Shown: piece after piece, positions 19,101 to 26,804 of the stretch
How positions within the stretch are numbered: the first letter of the stretch is position 1
Layout of the letters: each line of letters starts with the position of its first letter
DNA from: Demequina sp. TMPB413
Lineage (GTDB): Bacteria > Actinomycetota > Actinomycetes > Actinomycetales > Demequinaceae
Length of the DNA: 64,000 bases
Assembly (NCBI RefSeq): GCF_020447105.2
Contig: NZ_CP096184.1
Location: 186,001 to 250,000 of the forward strand
Reading direction: 5' to 3'
The notes under the pieces: model-generated
What the model was told of the DNA's origin: nothing
Databases searched by the model: none
The model's input: the letters and a program-made list of their open reading frames with translations, nothing else
Made by a program: the position numbers and the translations under genes

Positions 19101-19145
19101 GCTTCGGCGAGCCCGTCTCCGTCGGCCTCTGACGAGACCAACTAG
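16137..19145 (+). CDS. UPF0182 large membrane protein
   Basis: A 1002-residue protein with about seven membrane helices in the first 310 residues (from MAIAIGAMAVLAVLTVALANVW on), then a long extracellular domain of 550 or so residues. The tail from about residue 880 is low-complexity: Asp/Glu/Pro repeats (DPDEPAEPDEPTEPAEP), an Ala/Gln-rich helix, and a Ser/Asp-rich end. GTG 16137 follows GAGGA. The gene trails the PDZ protease by 9 nt and ends at a perfect 19-bp terminator. The family is widespread in actinobacteria and its biochemical role is not known; physical pairing with a surface protease hints at envelope homeostasis. Confidence 0.9.
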   Translation: MSFDEDRPTPRNRPVAVPRRRSPMAIAIGAMAVLAVLTVALANVWTEAAWYDQVGYFGVWRTQWIARIVLFAGAAIVAGAAVWGSLRWAKSVRPALTAARNTPLDQYREQIRPIERVVTLVLPLLVGLIAGGAVASRWDQVLAFLNRSSFGYDDPQFGLDASFYVFTLPVLRLVVGFVLAIVIVCTILAAFVHLLYGGISGGGRMFVASKGARTQLGILGFIVMLAIAANYVLDRFSLVLNQGERFSGASYTDVNAILPARSILAGIAVLVAVMFLLVIWRGDWRIPATGVGLMALSAIVIGGVYPAIVQNFQVDPNAQEYEAPYIQRDIDATLYAYGLDDVDVTQYEAQTEADADALRADADTTAQIRLLDPNVVAPTFQQLQQNKQYYSFPETLTVDRYRVGDEIRDTVIAVRQLNLDGLSQENRSWVNDTTVFTHGFGVVAAYGNKVTTDGRPQFYQSGIPSVGELGTYEPRIYFGTSVPTYSIVGAPEGSDPWELDFPDDDAGGQVNNTYDGDGGPSIGNTFAKLMYALKFGEQQILFSDRVTEESQILYYRDPIERVARVAPYLDLDSTTYPAVVDGRVVWIVDGYTSTNDFPYAASISSTDVFAGTDPLNPAVLNYVRNSVKATVDAYDGTVTLYAWDPEDPLLKTWQKVFPSTLVPYSEMSADLMSHMRYPEDLFSIQRYQLTRYHVSDAAEFYSGQDFWANPADPTAETRLQPPYYLTLQMPGQDDPAFSLTSTFIPGGNSDRQVLTGFVAVNSETGDQPGVKHPDYGQFRLLELPRDATVSGPGQVQNQFRSDPEAQNVLNLLRQGETDVINGNLLTLPVGGGLLYVQPVYVRSSQGTQFPLLQKVFVSFGDEVGFADTLSGALDQVFGSGATDDIPDPTDPVDGQDPDEPAEPDEPTEPAEPVDPDASAARADLRTALADAQQALLDGQDALTEGDFAAYGEAQAALAEALGRAAQAEAALDAATEADAGVPADGESDASASPSPSASDETN

Positions 19146-19153
19146 TACGCAGA

Positions 19154-19195
19154 CACGACAGCGGGCCACGGGTTCACCCGTGGCCCGCTGTCGTG
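19154..19195. terminator. Perfect 19-bp bidirectional terminator
   Basis: Two exactly complementary 19-nt arms flank a TTCA loop between the ends of UPF0182 (+) and the DUF4328 gene (-). There is no T-run, but the stem is long and GC-rich. It serves both convergent transcripts. Confidence 0.85.
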
Positions 19196-19209
19196 CGCGT
19201 GATGGATGT

Positions 19210-19968
19210 CTAGAGCGTTGATCCGGCGCCGTAGGTGTTGTTGGTCGCGATCGCGTCTTCTGCCGCCGTGGTCTGGCGGATGACGAGAGCGAGGAAGACC
19301 CACGACACGGCAAGAGTGATGGCTCCGGCCCACGTGAGCGGCACGATCGCGTCGAGGTTCTCCGGGTGGGTGAGTTCGCCGGTCGAGTAGTCGACAGCGG
19401 TCATGCTGGGGATGATGGATGCGTAGGACAGGACCCAGTACAGGCAGAACGTGAGCCACCAGCCCAGGACAATTCCGAGGCCTGCCTTGCGGCGGGTGAT
19501 GGCACGCATCCCGAGGTAGGGCAGCACGAAGTTGGCGAGCGGCACAAACCAGCCCCACCACTCGACGGCCGGAGGGCCGCCAGGAACCTCGCCTCTGCCC
19601 ACCATCGCTGAACGCACCCGTGACATCCACAGCGCGAGCACCACGAAGCTGGCGATCCACAGTGGTGCTGAGAGCAAGTCCAAGGGGTTCTGGCCAGCAA
19701 AGGGAGAGGCGCCGTCGGGGTCCGCGAGCACCGACTTCAGTTCATCAACGGCGTCCGCAGCGGTGAACGCACCTATCAAGGCGAGGACGGTGACGGCGCC
19801 GGTCAGAATCGTTGCCCACAGCGCCAGCTTTGTCGGACCAGACGACTGGCTCACGACGATGTGCGGCGGTGGGGCGTAGGCGGGTGGCTGCTGAGGCGAC
19901 TGCGCCTGGGGAGGCAGCGGCGCTTGTGGAGTGGAGAACGGGTCCTGAGGTTCTTGTGGTGTTGTCAT
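19210..19968 (-). CDS. DUF4328 multi-pass membrane protein
   Basis: A 252-residue protein. The first 35 or so residues are Pro/Gln-rich (PQAPLPPQAQSPQQPPAYAP), followed by four to five hydrophobic segments. The middle segment VEWWGWFVPLANFVLPYLGMRAI is characteristic of DUF4328 (the W-x-x-P-x-x-N pattern). The Pro-rich cytosolic tail is common in actinobacterial membrane proteins. It starts at ATG 19968 and is transcribed alone towards a strong terminator. Function unknown. Confidence 0.75.
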   Translation of the reverse strand: MTTPQEPQDPFSTPQAPLPPQAQSPQQPPAYAPPPHIVVSQSSGPTKLALWATILTGAVTVLALIGAFTAADAVDELKSVLADPDGASPFAGQNPLDLLSAPLWIASFVVLALWMSRVRSAMVGRGEVPGGPPAVEWWGWFVPLANFVLPYLGMRAITRRKAGLGIVLGWWLTFCLYWVLSYASIIPSMTAVDYSTGELTHPENLDAIVPLTWAGAITLAVSWVFLALVIRQTTAAEDAIATNNTYGAGSTL

Positions 19969-20069
19969 GAGATGACCGTATCCACTCGGGCGCGCGCCCG
20001 CATCCTCCGCCGGAACGATGGCCGAACCGTCCGCGAGGAGGAGCGATCACGTGGCCAACGGAGCGCGAT

Positions 20070-20098
20070 TTGGACGCCGCGGCGAACCCAGGTAGGCT
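20070..20098 (+). promoter_or_regulatory. Promoter of the initiator tRNA
   Basis: TTGGAC (20070-20075) and TAGGCT (20093-20098) are 17 bp apart, with the mature tRNA starting 14 nt after the -10. This is a good sigma70-type promoter for a stable RNA. Confidence 0.7.
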
Positions 20099-20112
20099 AG
20101 GACACCTACTGA

Positions 20113-20186
20113 CGCGGGGTGGAGCAGTTCGGTAGCTCGCCGGGCTCATAACCCGGAGGTCGCAGGTTCAAATCCTGTCCCCGCTA
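20113..20186 (+). tRNA. Initiator tRNA-fMet (CAT)
   Basis: A 74-nt cloverleaf with anticodon CAT in the loop CTCATAA. The anticodon stem holds the three consecutive G:C pairs (GGG/CCC) diagnostic of initiator tRNA, and the first acceptor pair is a C/T mismatch, also an initiator trait. The T-arm is GGTTCAAATCC. CCA is not encoded. It is preceded by its own promoter and followed by a terminator. Confidence 0.95.
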
Positions 20187-20187
20187 C

Positions 20188-20230
20188 GAGAAGAACCCCC
20201 AGCCATGAGGCTGGGGGTTTCTCGTTTCTT
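20188..20230 (+). terminator. Intrinsic terminator after tRNA-fMet
   Basis: AACCCCCAGCC, loop ATGA and GGCTGGGGGTT form an 11-bp stem 7 nt after the tRNA, followed by TCTCGTTTCTT. It is one of the few T-rich terminators in the window. Confidence 0.9.
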
Positions 20231-20306
20231 CAGGATGCTCGACTGCAACGGGCCGCTACCAGCGGTTTTGCCGCAAATCCTCAACTCTGCGCGCTTCGTG
20301 ACGATG

Positions 20307-20326
20307 CTGAAGCGTGAACGCTTCAG
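20307..20326. promoter_or_regulatory. Inverted repeat at the head of the FIST-c-di-GMP operon
   Basis: CTGAAGCG and CGCTTCAG are perfect arms around TGAA. The repeat overlaps the possible GTG start at 20314 and ends 14 nt before the ATG at 20341. It could be an operator or an mRNA hairpin controlling translation. Confidence 0.4.
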
Positions 20327-20340
20327 GGTTGCAGCGATGG

Positions 20341-21477
20341 ATGTCGGTCGGCACATCCGCCGACGCGCGCCCCGACGTGGCAGCCAGGGACGCCGTCACA
20401 CAAGCGCTCGCCGGCAGGCAGGCATCCCTGGTGATGCTCTTCGTGTCGCCCACCTACAACATGCATGCCATCGCCTCTGCGGCCGCGCATGCAGCCCAGG
20501 ATGCCCCCGTCGTGGGCTGTTCGACGTCGGGAGAAATCGCCGACGGCCGGGGCGGTTCCGGTCGGGTGGTGGCGGTAGCTCTGGGCGGCGATGGCTTGGA
20601 GGCACGCACGTCGATGGGCCTCCTTGCCGACGGCGCGACCGCAGCGGGCAGCGCGGCGGCCGAGGGACTGCGTGCCCTCACTCGCCCTCACCGCGCGCTC
20701 ATCTTGTTGCCCGACGGCCTCGCCGGCCACCACGCGTCAGTGGTGCGAGGGGCCTACGCCGTTGGTGGCGCCACCGTGCAACTGGTAGGCGGCTGCGCCG
20801 GCGACGAGTTGGCGATGGGCACCACGTGGCAGATCTTTGGTGACCGCGCATACACGGGCGTGATCGTGGGCGCGGCGATTGGGTCCGACGGGCCCATCGG
20901 CATCGGTGTGGGGCACGGCTGGCGGCGAACCGGCGATCCCTTGGTCGTGACGTCGAGCGACGGCTCGCAGATCTTCACGATCGACGATCAACCGGCCCTT
21001 GACGCCTATTTGGCCGCCACGGACGCGCCGGCAGCGGCATCCTCGGATCAAGAGGCCTGGCAGCGACACGCGCTCGAGCGCCCATTCGGGCTTCCGCGAC
21101 CAGGTGGAGACGAAGTGCGCGCCGTGTTGAGCGCCGATTTTGACAACCGATCGCTGTTTTGCGGCGATATTCCGCAGGGATCAATGATCTGGCCCATGGA
21201 GGGTGACGCTGACTCGGTGATGCGCGGGACCGACACGGCGATGGACGAGGCAATCGGAGCCCTTCAAGGGGTCCCAGCCGTCGGCTTCATCGCTTTCGAC
21301 TGTGCGGCGCGCCGCAACATTCTTGGCGAGGAAGGTGTGGCGACGGAAACCTCGCGCCTGGCTCAGCGCGCAGGGGAGGCTCCCGTGGCAGGCTTCTACA
21401 CCTACGGCGAAGTGGCTCGCCGCACCGGTTCGCGGGGCGTCCACAGCGCCACGCTCGTCTTGCTAGCACTGGGATAG
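20341..21477 (+). CDS. FIST-domain sensory protein
   Basis: A 378-residue protein built of FIST_N (about residues 1-205) and FIST_C (about 205-370), a sensory module thought to bind small ligands such as amino acids. Recognisable stretches are LVMLFVSPTYN, VVGCSTSGEI, VGGCAGD, IGIGVGHGWRRTG, VGFIAFDCAARR and APVAGFYTYGEVA, the last being the typical FIST_C ending. There is no membrane segment or output domain, so it must act through a partner. The next gene starts 3 nt after its stop and encodes a c-di-GMP enzyme, making a split sensor/output pair likely. ATG 20341 fits the family N-terminus (VGTSADARPD); GTG 20314 is possible. No clear ribosome-binding site. Confidence 0.87.
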   Translation: MSVGTSADARPDVAARDAVTQALAGRQASLVMLFVSPTYNMHAIASAAAHAAQDAPVVGCSTSGEIADGRGGSGRVVAVALGGDGLEARTSMGLLADGATAAGSAAAEGLRALTRPHRALILLPDGLAGHHASVVRGAYAVGGATVQLVGGCAGDELAMGTTWQIFGDRAYTGVIVGAAIGSDGPIGIGVGHGWRRTGDPLVVTSSDGSQIFTIDDQPALDAYLAATDAPAAASSDQEAWQRHALERPFGLPRPGGDEVRAVLSADFDNRSLFCGDIPQGSMIWPMEGDADSVMRGTDTAMDEAIGALQGVPAVGFIAFDCAARRNILGEEGVATETSRLAQRAGEAPVAGFYTYGEVARRTGSRGVHSATLVLLALG

Positions 21478-21480
21478 GCC

Positions 21481-23643
21481 ATGACGGACCTCTCCGCGGT
21501 TTCCCCTCAACGGCTCGTGGTGTTCCTCACGGAGCTTGGCCGGTGCGCGACGTCCGTGGAACTGACGCACCTGGCGACGGAACTGATCGCGGAAGAGTTC
21601 GACGGGGAATTGGGGCTCGTCCTGTCAGCAAACGAGGTGATCTCCGCTGTGGGATTTGGAAGTTCCGATCCACCAGCAGAACTCCTCCTTTCCATCCCCT
21701 CCGGCGTCTCGGTAGTGGAGATTCCCGGCATCGGTCCGTGCCACACGATGACGGCGACGTGCTCCGCTTTTCCAGGGGGGCGCATCGTCGCTGGTCGGGT
21801 GGGAGCGCCGTATACGAGCGGCGACCGGGATCTCTTCTTGGGGATGGCCCGCGTTTTTGACTTGACCACAAGTTCGATACGCGCGTTGGAGAGGGAGCGC
21901 GCGCGGCACCGGGCGCTCGAGGTATTGCTCGCTCTGCAACGCTCGATCTCGCACAGGGTACCGCTGGCAAAGATCCTCCTGTCCGTGACGGAGGGTGCGT
22001 CCAGCGTGCTGCGGGGGTGTCCGGTGGCACTCGTGCTCGATGATGCGCTCGACCCTGGCGAGCCGGTGCACGTGGGTGCGGACCTGGAACGTGTTGAGGA
22101 CGCGGTCTCGATACCGGTCCACGTTCAAGGCGCCATCGCAGGCAGGTTGCTTGCGGGCGCATCCGAGGGAACCCGGCTCACCGATGAGGACCGTGCCTTG
22201 CTTTCGACCTTTGCCGAGCACGCGAGCCTGGCACTGACCGACGCCCGCACGGTTGAGGCGATGCGGGAGGCCTTCCACGACCCGCTCACAGGGCTTCCGA
22301 ACCGCCCGCTCTTTCTTGACCGGCTGACAGCTGCGCTCGACAAACGCGATGCGGGACCACTTGCCGTGCTCTTCGTCGACCTTGATCGCTTCAAGGCGGT
22401 CAACGACACGATGGGACACGCCGCTGGTGATGAACTGCTGTTGCAGGTGGCCGAGCGCATTCGCTCGACCACCAGGACCGAGTCCTCCGCCGCACGATTT
22501 GGTGGCGATGAGTTTGCCCTCATGGTCGAGTGCCACGCGGAGCCGGGGATTGCTATCCACGTCGCCCAACGAGTCATCGCCGCGCTCGCCGAGCCCTTCA
22601 CGGTGAGGGGCAATACCGTCTTAATCGGAGCAACCGTAGGCATTGCGTTTAGCGGAAACGGCCGCGACGCAGCGGAGCTTCTCGCCGACGCCGATCTGGC
22701 TATGTATCGCGCTAAGCGCGCAGGAGGCGGGAGGAGCGCGACCTTTGAGTCGAAGATGCGGGACGAACTGGCGTCGCAGTTGAGTCTCGCGTCCGATCTC
22801 ACCGGCGCGCTCGGCAGGAAAGAACTCTCCGTCCACTTCCAGCCGATCTTTGACCTCGACTCCGGCAGGCCTGTGGCTGTCGAGGCCCTGCTTCGCTGGC
22901 AGCACCCCACGCGCGGCACCGTCTCGCCGACGGAGTTCATTCCCGTGGCCGAGTCGACAGGTTTGATCGTGCCGATAGGCCGATGGGTGCTGGGTCAAGC
23001 GTGCGGGTGGGCGAGCAAGTGGCGCTCTTCCCTCGCCGCGCTCAAGGTGACTGTCAACGTGTCAGTGCACCAGTTGCGCGAGCCGGGCTTTGCTACCGAG
23101 GTCATCGATACGGTCGCGGGAGCAGGACTCCCGCCGAACGCTCTCATCGTGGAAGTGACGGAGAGCGCCCTCATCGCAGACCATGACGGCACCATCGACT
23201 CTCTGGAACATCTCGAGCGGGCGGGCATCACCATCGCGCTCGACGACTTCGGCACGGGCTACTCGGCGCTGAGTTATCTTCACAAGCTGCCGCTAGACGT
23301 CTTGAAGATCGACCGCAGTTTCGTCTCTGGAGCGCAAGGAACCCAGGGTGACCAATTGGTCCGCACCATCATCGACCTTGGTCAGGTGTACGGGCTGGAA
23401 GTCGTGGCAGAGGGCATCGAGGACGAAGCTCAACTTGACCGCCTCCTCACCACCGGCTGCAGGTTTGGTCAGGGCTACTTCTTGGCAAGGCCCGCCGCAC
23501 CAGAGGGGCTCATCGAGAAACTCGAACACTTGGATCAAGGTCACGGCCTGTTGACAGAGTTGGCGCGCCGCGCGGGACCCCGCCGCGGCAGTTTCCGGTC
23601 AAGGATCGACGCGACAGCGTGGGAGGAACGGCCCGGTTACTAG
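21481..23643 (+). CDS. GAF-GGDEF-EAL c-di-GMP turnover protein
   Basis: A 720-residue soluble protein. The N-terminal 270 residues look like one or two GAF-type sensor folds. The GGDEF domain has an intact ARFGGDEF loop at about residue 341, and the EAL domain starts at about residue 468 (VEALLRWQHP). EAL catalytic signatures are present: NVSVHQL, EVTES, LDDFGTGYSAL, LKIDRSFV, AEGIED and GQGYFLARP. Both active sites therefore look competent, so net synthesis or hydrolysis cannot be told. The GGDEF I-site is lost (RTES where RxxD is expected). Immediately downstream of the FIST gene, which probably supplies or gates a signal. No membrane anchor. Confidence 0.93.
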   Translation: MTDLSAVSPQRLVVFLTELGRCATSVELTHLATELIAEEFDGELGLVLSANEVISAVGFGSSDPPAELLLSIPSGVSVVEIPGIGPCHTMTATCSAFPGGRIVAGRVGAPYTSGDRDLFLGMARVFDLTTSSIRALERERARHRALEVLLALQRSISHRVPLAKILLSVTEGASSVLRGCPVALVLDDALDPGEPVHVGADLERVEDAVSIPVHVQGAIAGRLLAGASEGTRLTDEDRALLSTFAEHASLALTDARTVEAMREAFHDPLTGLPNRPLFLDRLTAALDKRDAGPLAVLFVDLDRFKAVNDTMGHAAGDELLLQVAERIRSTTRTESSAARFGGDEFALMVECHAEPGIAIHVAQRVIAALAEPFTVRGNTVLIGATVGIAFSGNGRDAAELLADADLAMYRAKRAGGGRSATFESKMRDELASQLSLASDLTGALGRKELSVHFQPIFDLDSGRPVAVEALLRWQHPTRGTVSPTEFIPVAESTGLIVPIGRWVLGQACGWASKWRSSLAALKVTVNVSVHQLREPGFATEVIDTVAGAGLPPNALIVEVTESALIADHDGTIDSLEHLERAGITIALDDFGTGYSALSYLHKLPLDVLKIDRSFVSGAQGTQGDQLVRTIIDLGQVYGLEVVAEGIEDEAQLDRLLTTGCRFGQGYFLARPAAPEGLIEKLEHLDQGHGLLTELARRAGPRRGSFRSRIDATAWEERPGY

Positions 23644-23710
23644 GGGCCTGGCCGCGAGTAATGTGGCTCCTCGTGTGCGCCGAGACAGGCGCATCGCAAC
23701 CGGAGGCTTC

Positions 23711-25180
23711 ATGACAAGCACGGCCATCCACGAGCCGGGTTCCACGCGCACCGGCTGGTGGCACGGGCGAACCGTCCTCTTGATTGCTTTCGCGTTCTCG
23801 GTCATGGCAGACCCGGTGTCTTCCGTCGCCTACGCCATCGAGGCGGCGCTTCGCGCTCTCGACGGGCGTCTGAGCCTCTTGCTTCCCGCCATGTTCCTGG
23901 TCGTCCTCATCGTGGGTCTGGTGGTGGCCTCCTATCACCAGCTCGTGGCGCGGTTCCCAGAAGGCGGCGGCGCGGCCGCGGCTACTGGCAAGGCTTTCGG
24001 CGAGGGCTTGGCGTTCGTTCCGATGGGTGCGCTCGTGGTCGATTTCGTCCTGACGATTGCCATCTCGGTTTCCGCCGGTTCCTCGGCGATCATTTCTTAT
24101 GTGCCTTCACTGTCCCCCTACCGCCTGTGGCTAGCCCTGGGGTTGCTGACGCTCGTGGCCGGACTCATGCGTTTCGGTCACTTGGGAAGGGCGGTCTTCG
24201 CGCTCCTGACGATCGCGTTTGTCATCACCGCCGTGGTCGTGCTCGTCACAAGTGCGGGTCAAAACGCGGTGACGACGGTCATCGAGCCGTCTTTGACATC
24301 GTCCGCGCCGCTCACGGTCGCGCTGGCGTTCCCCGTGGCGATGGCGCTCGCAACTGGCGTGGAGGCTCCATCGTCCGCGATCGCGCAGTTGGCGCAGTTG
24401 GACGACGCCGGGCGTCGCTCGTTCGGGCGGTGGGCGCTGTGGCTCACGCTTGGCATCGTGTCCGTCCTCACGATGGGGCTCGCTGCGGTGGCGGTGCACC
24501 TCGGTATTGGTGTGCCAGGAAATGACACCACTTTGGTGGCGGAACTGGCCCGGTCGGGGAGTTCTCACGCGGTGTTCACCATGTTCCAAGGCACGACCGC
24601 CTTGCTGTTGCTGTCCGCCGCCAGCTCTTCCTTTCAGGCGGGCCCTGGACTGCTGAAGGCGCTCGCGCGCAGCAAGGGTGCTGGCCGCTCCCGGCACGGA
24701 GTACTCCCCTCCGTGCTAGGCACCACGAACGTTCATCACGTTCCGGTGATGGGCGTGGCCGTGTTCTACGGGGCATCTGTGCTCGTGGTGATTGCCGCGG
24801 GCGCGCGGGACCAGCGACTCGTGTTGTTCTACGCCGTCGCCGTCTTTGTGAGCTTCCTGATGGGCTTGCTCGCCATGGCAACCTTCGCCTGGCGGGAGCG
24901 TCGGGTGGGATGGGTCGTGCTCAACGCGGTGGCGGCTGCGGCAGTCGGCTTCACCCTGGTGGCCAACGCGCTCCGTCCCGCCGCTGTCGGTTCACTCGCG
25001 GCCACAGCCCTGGTGGGCGGCGGGCTGTACATCGCGTGGGTCAAGGCGGGGCGCCCACGAGGCGCCTCCCATGCGGTAGCGGAGGCGGAGGCTGAGGTGG
25101 AGCCAGACGCAGACCTTGAGGGTGAGGCAGAGGCAGACGGCGAGTCCGCCGTCACTGGAATCGACGCGACGGGACGCTAG
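23711..25180 (+). CDS. APC-superfamily permease-like transporter
   Basis: A 489-residue polytopic protein with about 12 hydrophobic segments. The start region (FSVMADPVSSVAYAIEAALRAL) resembles the APC/KUP-like permease TM1, with the unwound helix replaced by DPVSSVAYAIE. ATG 23711 is preceded by GGAGG at 5 nt, so the longer in-frame reading from 23663 is not used. The C-terminal 45 residues are a cytosolic tail very rich in Glu, Ala and Asp (AEAEAEVEPDADLEGEAEA). The substrate is unknown; amino acids or cations are possible. A second APC permease follows 9 nt later. Confidence 0.8.
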   Translation: MTSTAIHEPGSTRTGWWHGRTVLLIAFAFSVMADPVSSVAYAIEAALRALDGRLSLLLPAMFLVVLIVGLVVASYHQLVARFPEGGGAAAATGKAFGEGLAFVPMGALVVDFVLTIAISVSAGSSAIISYVPSLSPYRLWLALGLLTLVAGLMRFGHLGRAVFALLTIAFVITAVVVLVTSAGQNAVTTVIEPSLTSSAPLTVALAFPVAMALATGVEAPSSAIAQLAQLDDAGRRSFGRWALWLTLGIVSVLTMGLAAVAVHLGIGVPGNDTTLVAELARSGSSHAVFTMFQGTTALLLLSAASSSFQAGPGLLKALARSKGAGRSRHGVLPSVLGTTNVHHVPVMGVAVFYGASVLVVIAAGARDQRLVLFYAVAVFVSFLMGLLAMATFAWRERRVGWVVLNAVAAAAVGFTLVANALRPAAVGSLAATALVGGGLYIAWVKAGRPRGASHAVAEAEAEVEPDADLEGEAEADGESAVTGIDATGR

Positions 25181-25183
25181 CAT
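25178..25183 (+). promoter_or_regulatory. -10 element overlapping a stop codon; leaderless promoter
   Basis: TAGCAT, whose first three bases are the stop of the preceding permease gene, lies 6 nt before GTG 25190. It has the same geometry as the other leaderless starts, so the second permease may be transcribed separately. Confidence 0.5.
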
Positions 25184-25189
25184 TCACGC

Positions 25190-26440
25190 GTGAGCTCTCC
25201 TCCCGTGTCGACACGGCAATTGGGTCTTGGCGGCGCTGTTGGCGTGGGGGTCGGATCCATGTTGGGCGCCGGCGTCTTCGTGGTCTGGGGACCGGCGGCC
25301 GACGCCGCGGGTGAGTGGCTGTTGGCGGCCATCGGGCTGGCGGCCGCTGTGGCGATCATCAATGCGAGGTCGGTCTCGCTCTTGGCCGCGCGCCATCCCG
25401 TGGCGGGAGGCGCGTACACGTTCGGCAGGCGTGAGCTCGGCGCGGTGTGGGGGTTCGTTGCTGGAATCGGCTTCGTGGTGGGCAAGACGGCCTCGGTAGC
25501 GGCTATGGCACTGGCGATCGGCACGTACGTCTTGCCTGGGTACGCGCCTCTCGTGGGAACGGTCGCGATTGGGGCCGTGTGGGCGGTGAACGCCATGGGG
25601 GTCAAGCGCACTGCGGCGGCCACCACGGTGATGGCGGTGCTGGTGCTCGTCGGGTTGGCGACAGTGATCGCCACGTCCCTGATGGGGGAGAAGGGAGTGA
25701 CGACGCAGGCATCGTCGGAAACCGTGTCTGCGGCATCTGTCGCTTCCGCCGCCGCGCTGATCTTCTTCGCCTTCGCCGGTTACGCCAGGCTCGCCACGTT
25801 GGGAGAGGAGGTGCGCGACCCTGGCCGCACCATTCCCCGCGCCATTGCCCTTGCCATCGGAGTGGTCGTGGTGACCTACCTCGCGCTCGGTGCGACGCTG
25901 ATCAGGAGCCCCGGCCTCGAGGCGCTGCGCAGCGCGAGCGCGCCATTGTCGCTTGCTGTCCCGCAGGGACGCCTTGCCACCGTTGCCCTCGCCGCGCTTG
26001 CCGCGGTCGCCGCCACCGGCGCGATGGTCGCCCTCATGGCAGGTATTGGCCGCACCGCGATGGCCATGGCGCGCGAGTCAGACCTGCCGCAGGCCCTCGC
26101 CAGGGTCGGTCATGCAGGTGTTCCTCAACGCGCAGAGGCAGTCGCGGCGCTCGGCGCGGTGGGCCTGGTGTGGTGGGGTGATCTCGCCTTTGCACTCGCG
26201 ATGTCGAGCGTCGCGGTGCTGGTGTACTACGCCGTAGCCAACGCTGCGGCCTTCGCCGCCGGACGTGGCGCCTCCGAGGTGCCCATGATGCGGTGGCGCG
26301 TCGGGGCGGCGACCGGCATGGCGCTGTGCGTGATCCTCGCGCTGTCTCTCGACTTTGCACCGATTCTTGCTGCCGCTGGCTGCTTGGCTCTCGCCGTGGT
26401 GCTGCGGGCCGTGCTGCGGCGAGGGGCTCGAATCAGTTGA
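25190..26440 (+). CDS. APC-family amino acid permease
   Basis: A 416-residue transporter with about 11-12 membrane segments. The first helix carries the APC substrate-site signature GVGVGSMLGAGVFVVWG (the G-S/A-G-I/V-F type unwound motif), and FFAFAGYARLATLGEEVRDPGRTIPRAI is the conserved TM6 to loop region of amino acid permeases. It starts at GTG 25190 with a probable leaderless promoter. It follows another APC-type permease but shows little obvious similarity to it. Substrate not predictable. Its end overlaps the convergent fluC gene by 8 nt. Confidence 0.88.
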   Translation: MSSPPVSTRQLGLGGAVGVGVGSMLGAGVFVVWGPAADAAGEWLLAAIGLAAAVAIINARSVSLLAARHPVAGGAYTFGRRELGAVWGFVAGIGFVVGKTASVAAMALAIGTYVLPGYAPLVGTVAIGAVWAVNAMGVKRTAAATTVMAVLVLVGLATVIATSLMGEKGVTTQASSETVSAASVASAAALIFFAFAGYARLATLGEEVRDPGRTIPRAIALAIGVVVVTYLALGATLIRSPGLEALRSASAPLSLAVPQGRLATVALAALAAVAATGAMVALMAGIGRTAMAMARESDLPQALARVGHAGVPQRAEAVAALGAVGLVWWGDLAFALAMSSVAVLVYYAVANAAAFAAGRGASEVPMMRWRVGAATGMALCVILALSLDFAPILAAAGCLALAVVLRAVLRRGARIS

Positions 26441-26804
26441 CGGCCGCTGCGGCGACGGCCCAGCCCAGTGCGCCTGAGGCAACACCGACGGCTCCTGTGA
26501 CGGCAAGATAGAGCACGGCCTTGCTCGGGGAGGCACGCCACAGCACCACGGCGTCGACCGCAAGCGTGGAGAACGTCGTGAGGCCGCCAGCGAGGCCTGA
26601 GCCGATCACGAAGGCGGACGTCGCGCTCAGCTGGCCCTCTTCGAGCAACGCCGCGGCCGCCCCCAGCACGAGAGTGCCGAGTGCGTTTGCCGCAAGGGTC
26701 GGCCACGGGAGGTGATGTTCCCTACGCCACGTGCCGATCGCATAGCGCACCACCGCGCCCACGCCGCAACCGAGGATCGCGGCGACGTAAGCCCATGCGC
26801 TCAT
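26433..26804 (-). CDS. crcB: FluC/CrcB fluoride channel subunit 1
   Basis: A 123-residue, four-helix fluoride exporter subunit. Family landmarks are GAVVRYAIG in the first helix, NALGTLVLG in the second and the pore motif GGLTTFSTLAVDAV in the third. Fluc channels are antiparallel dimers; tandem paralogues, as here, commonly form heterodimers. ATG 26804 overlaps the stop of the second crcB gene (ATGA), so the two are translationally coupled. Confidence 0.93.
   Translation of the reverse strand: MSAWAYVAAILGCGVGAVVRYAIGTWRREHHLPWPTLAANALGTLVLGAAAALLEEGQLSATSAFVIGSGLAGGLTTFSTLAVDAVVLWRASPSKAVLYLAVTGAVGVASGALGWAVAAAAVN

Noticed and set aside
17913-19313. A 466-codon open frame on the minus strand
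   Set aside because: It lies opposite UPF0182 and runs through the 19-bp terminator. No motif and Arg/Leu-rich composition of a frame shadow.
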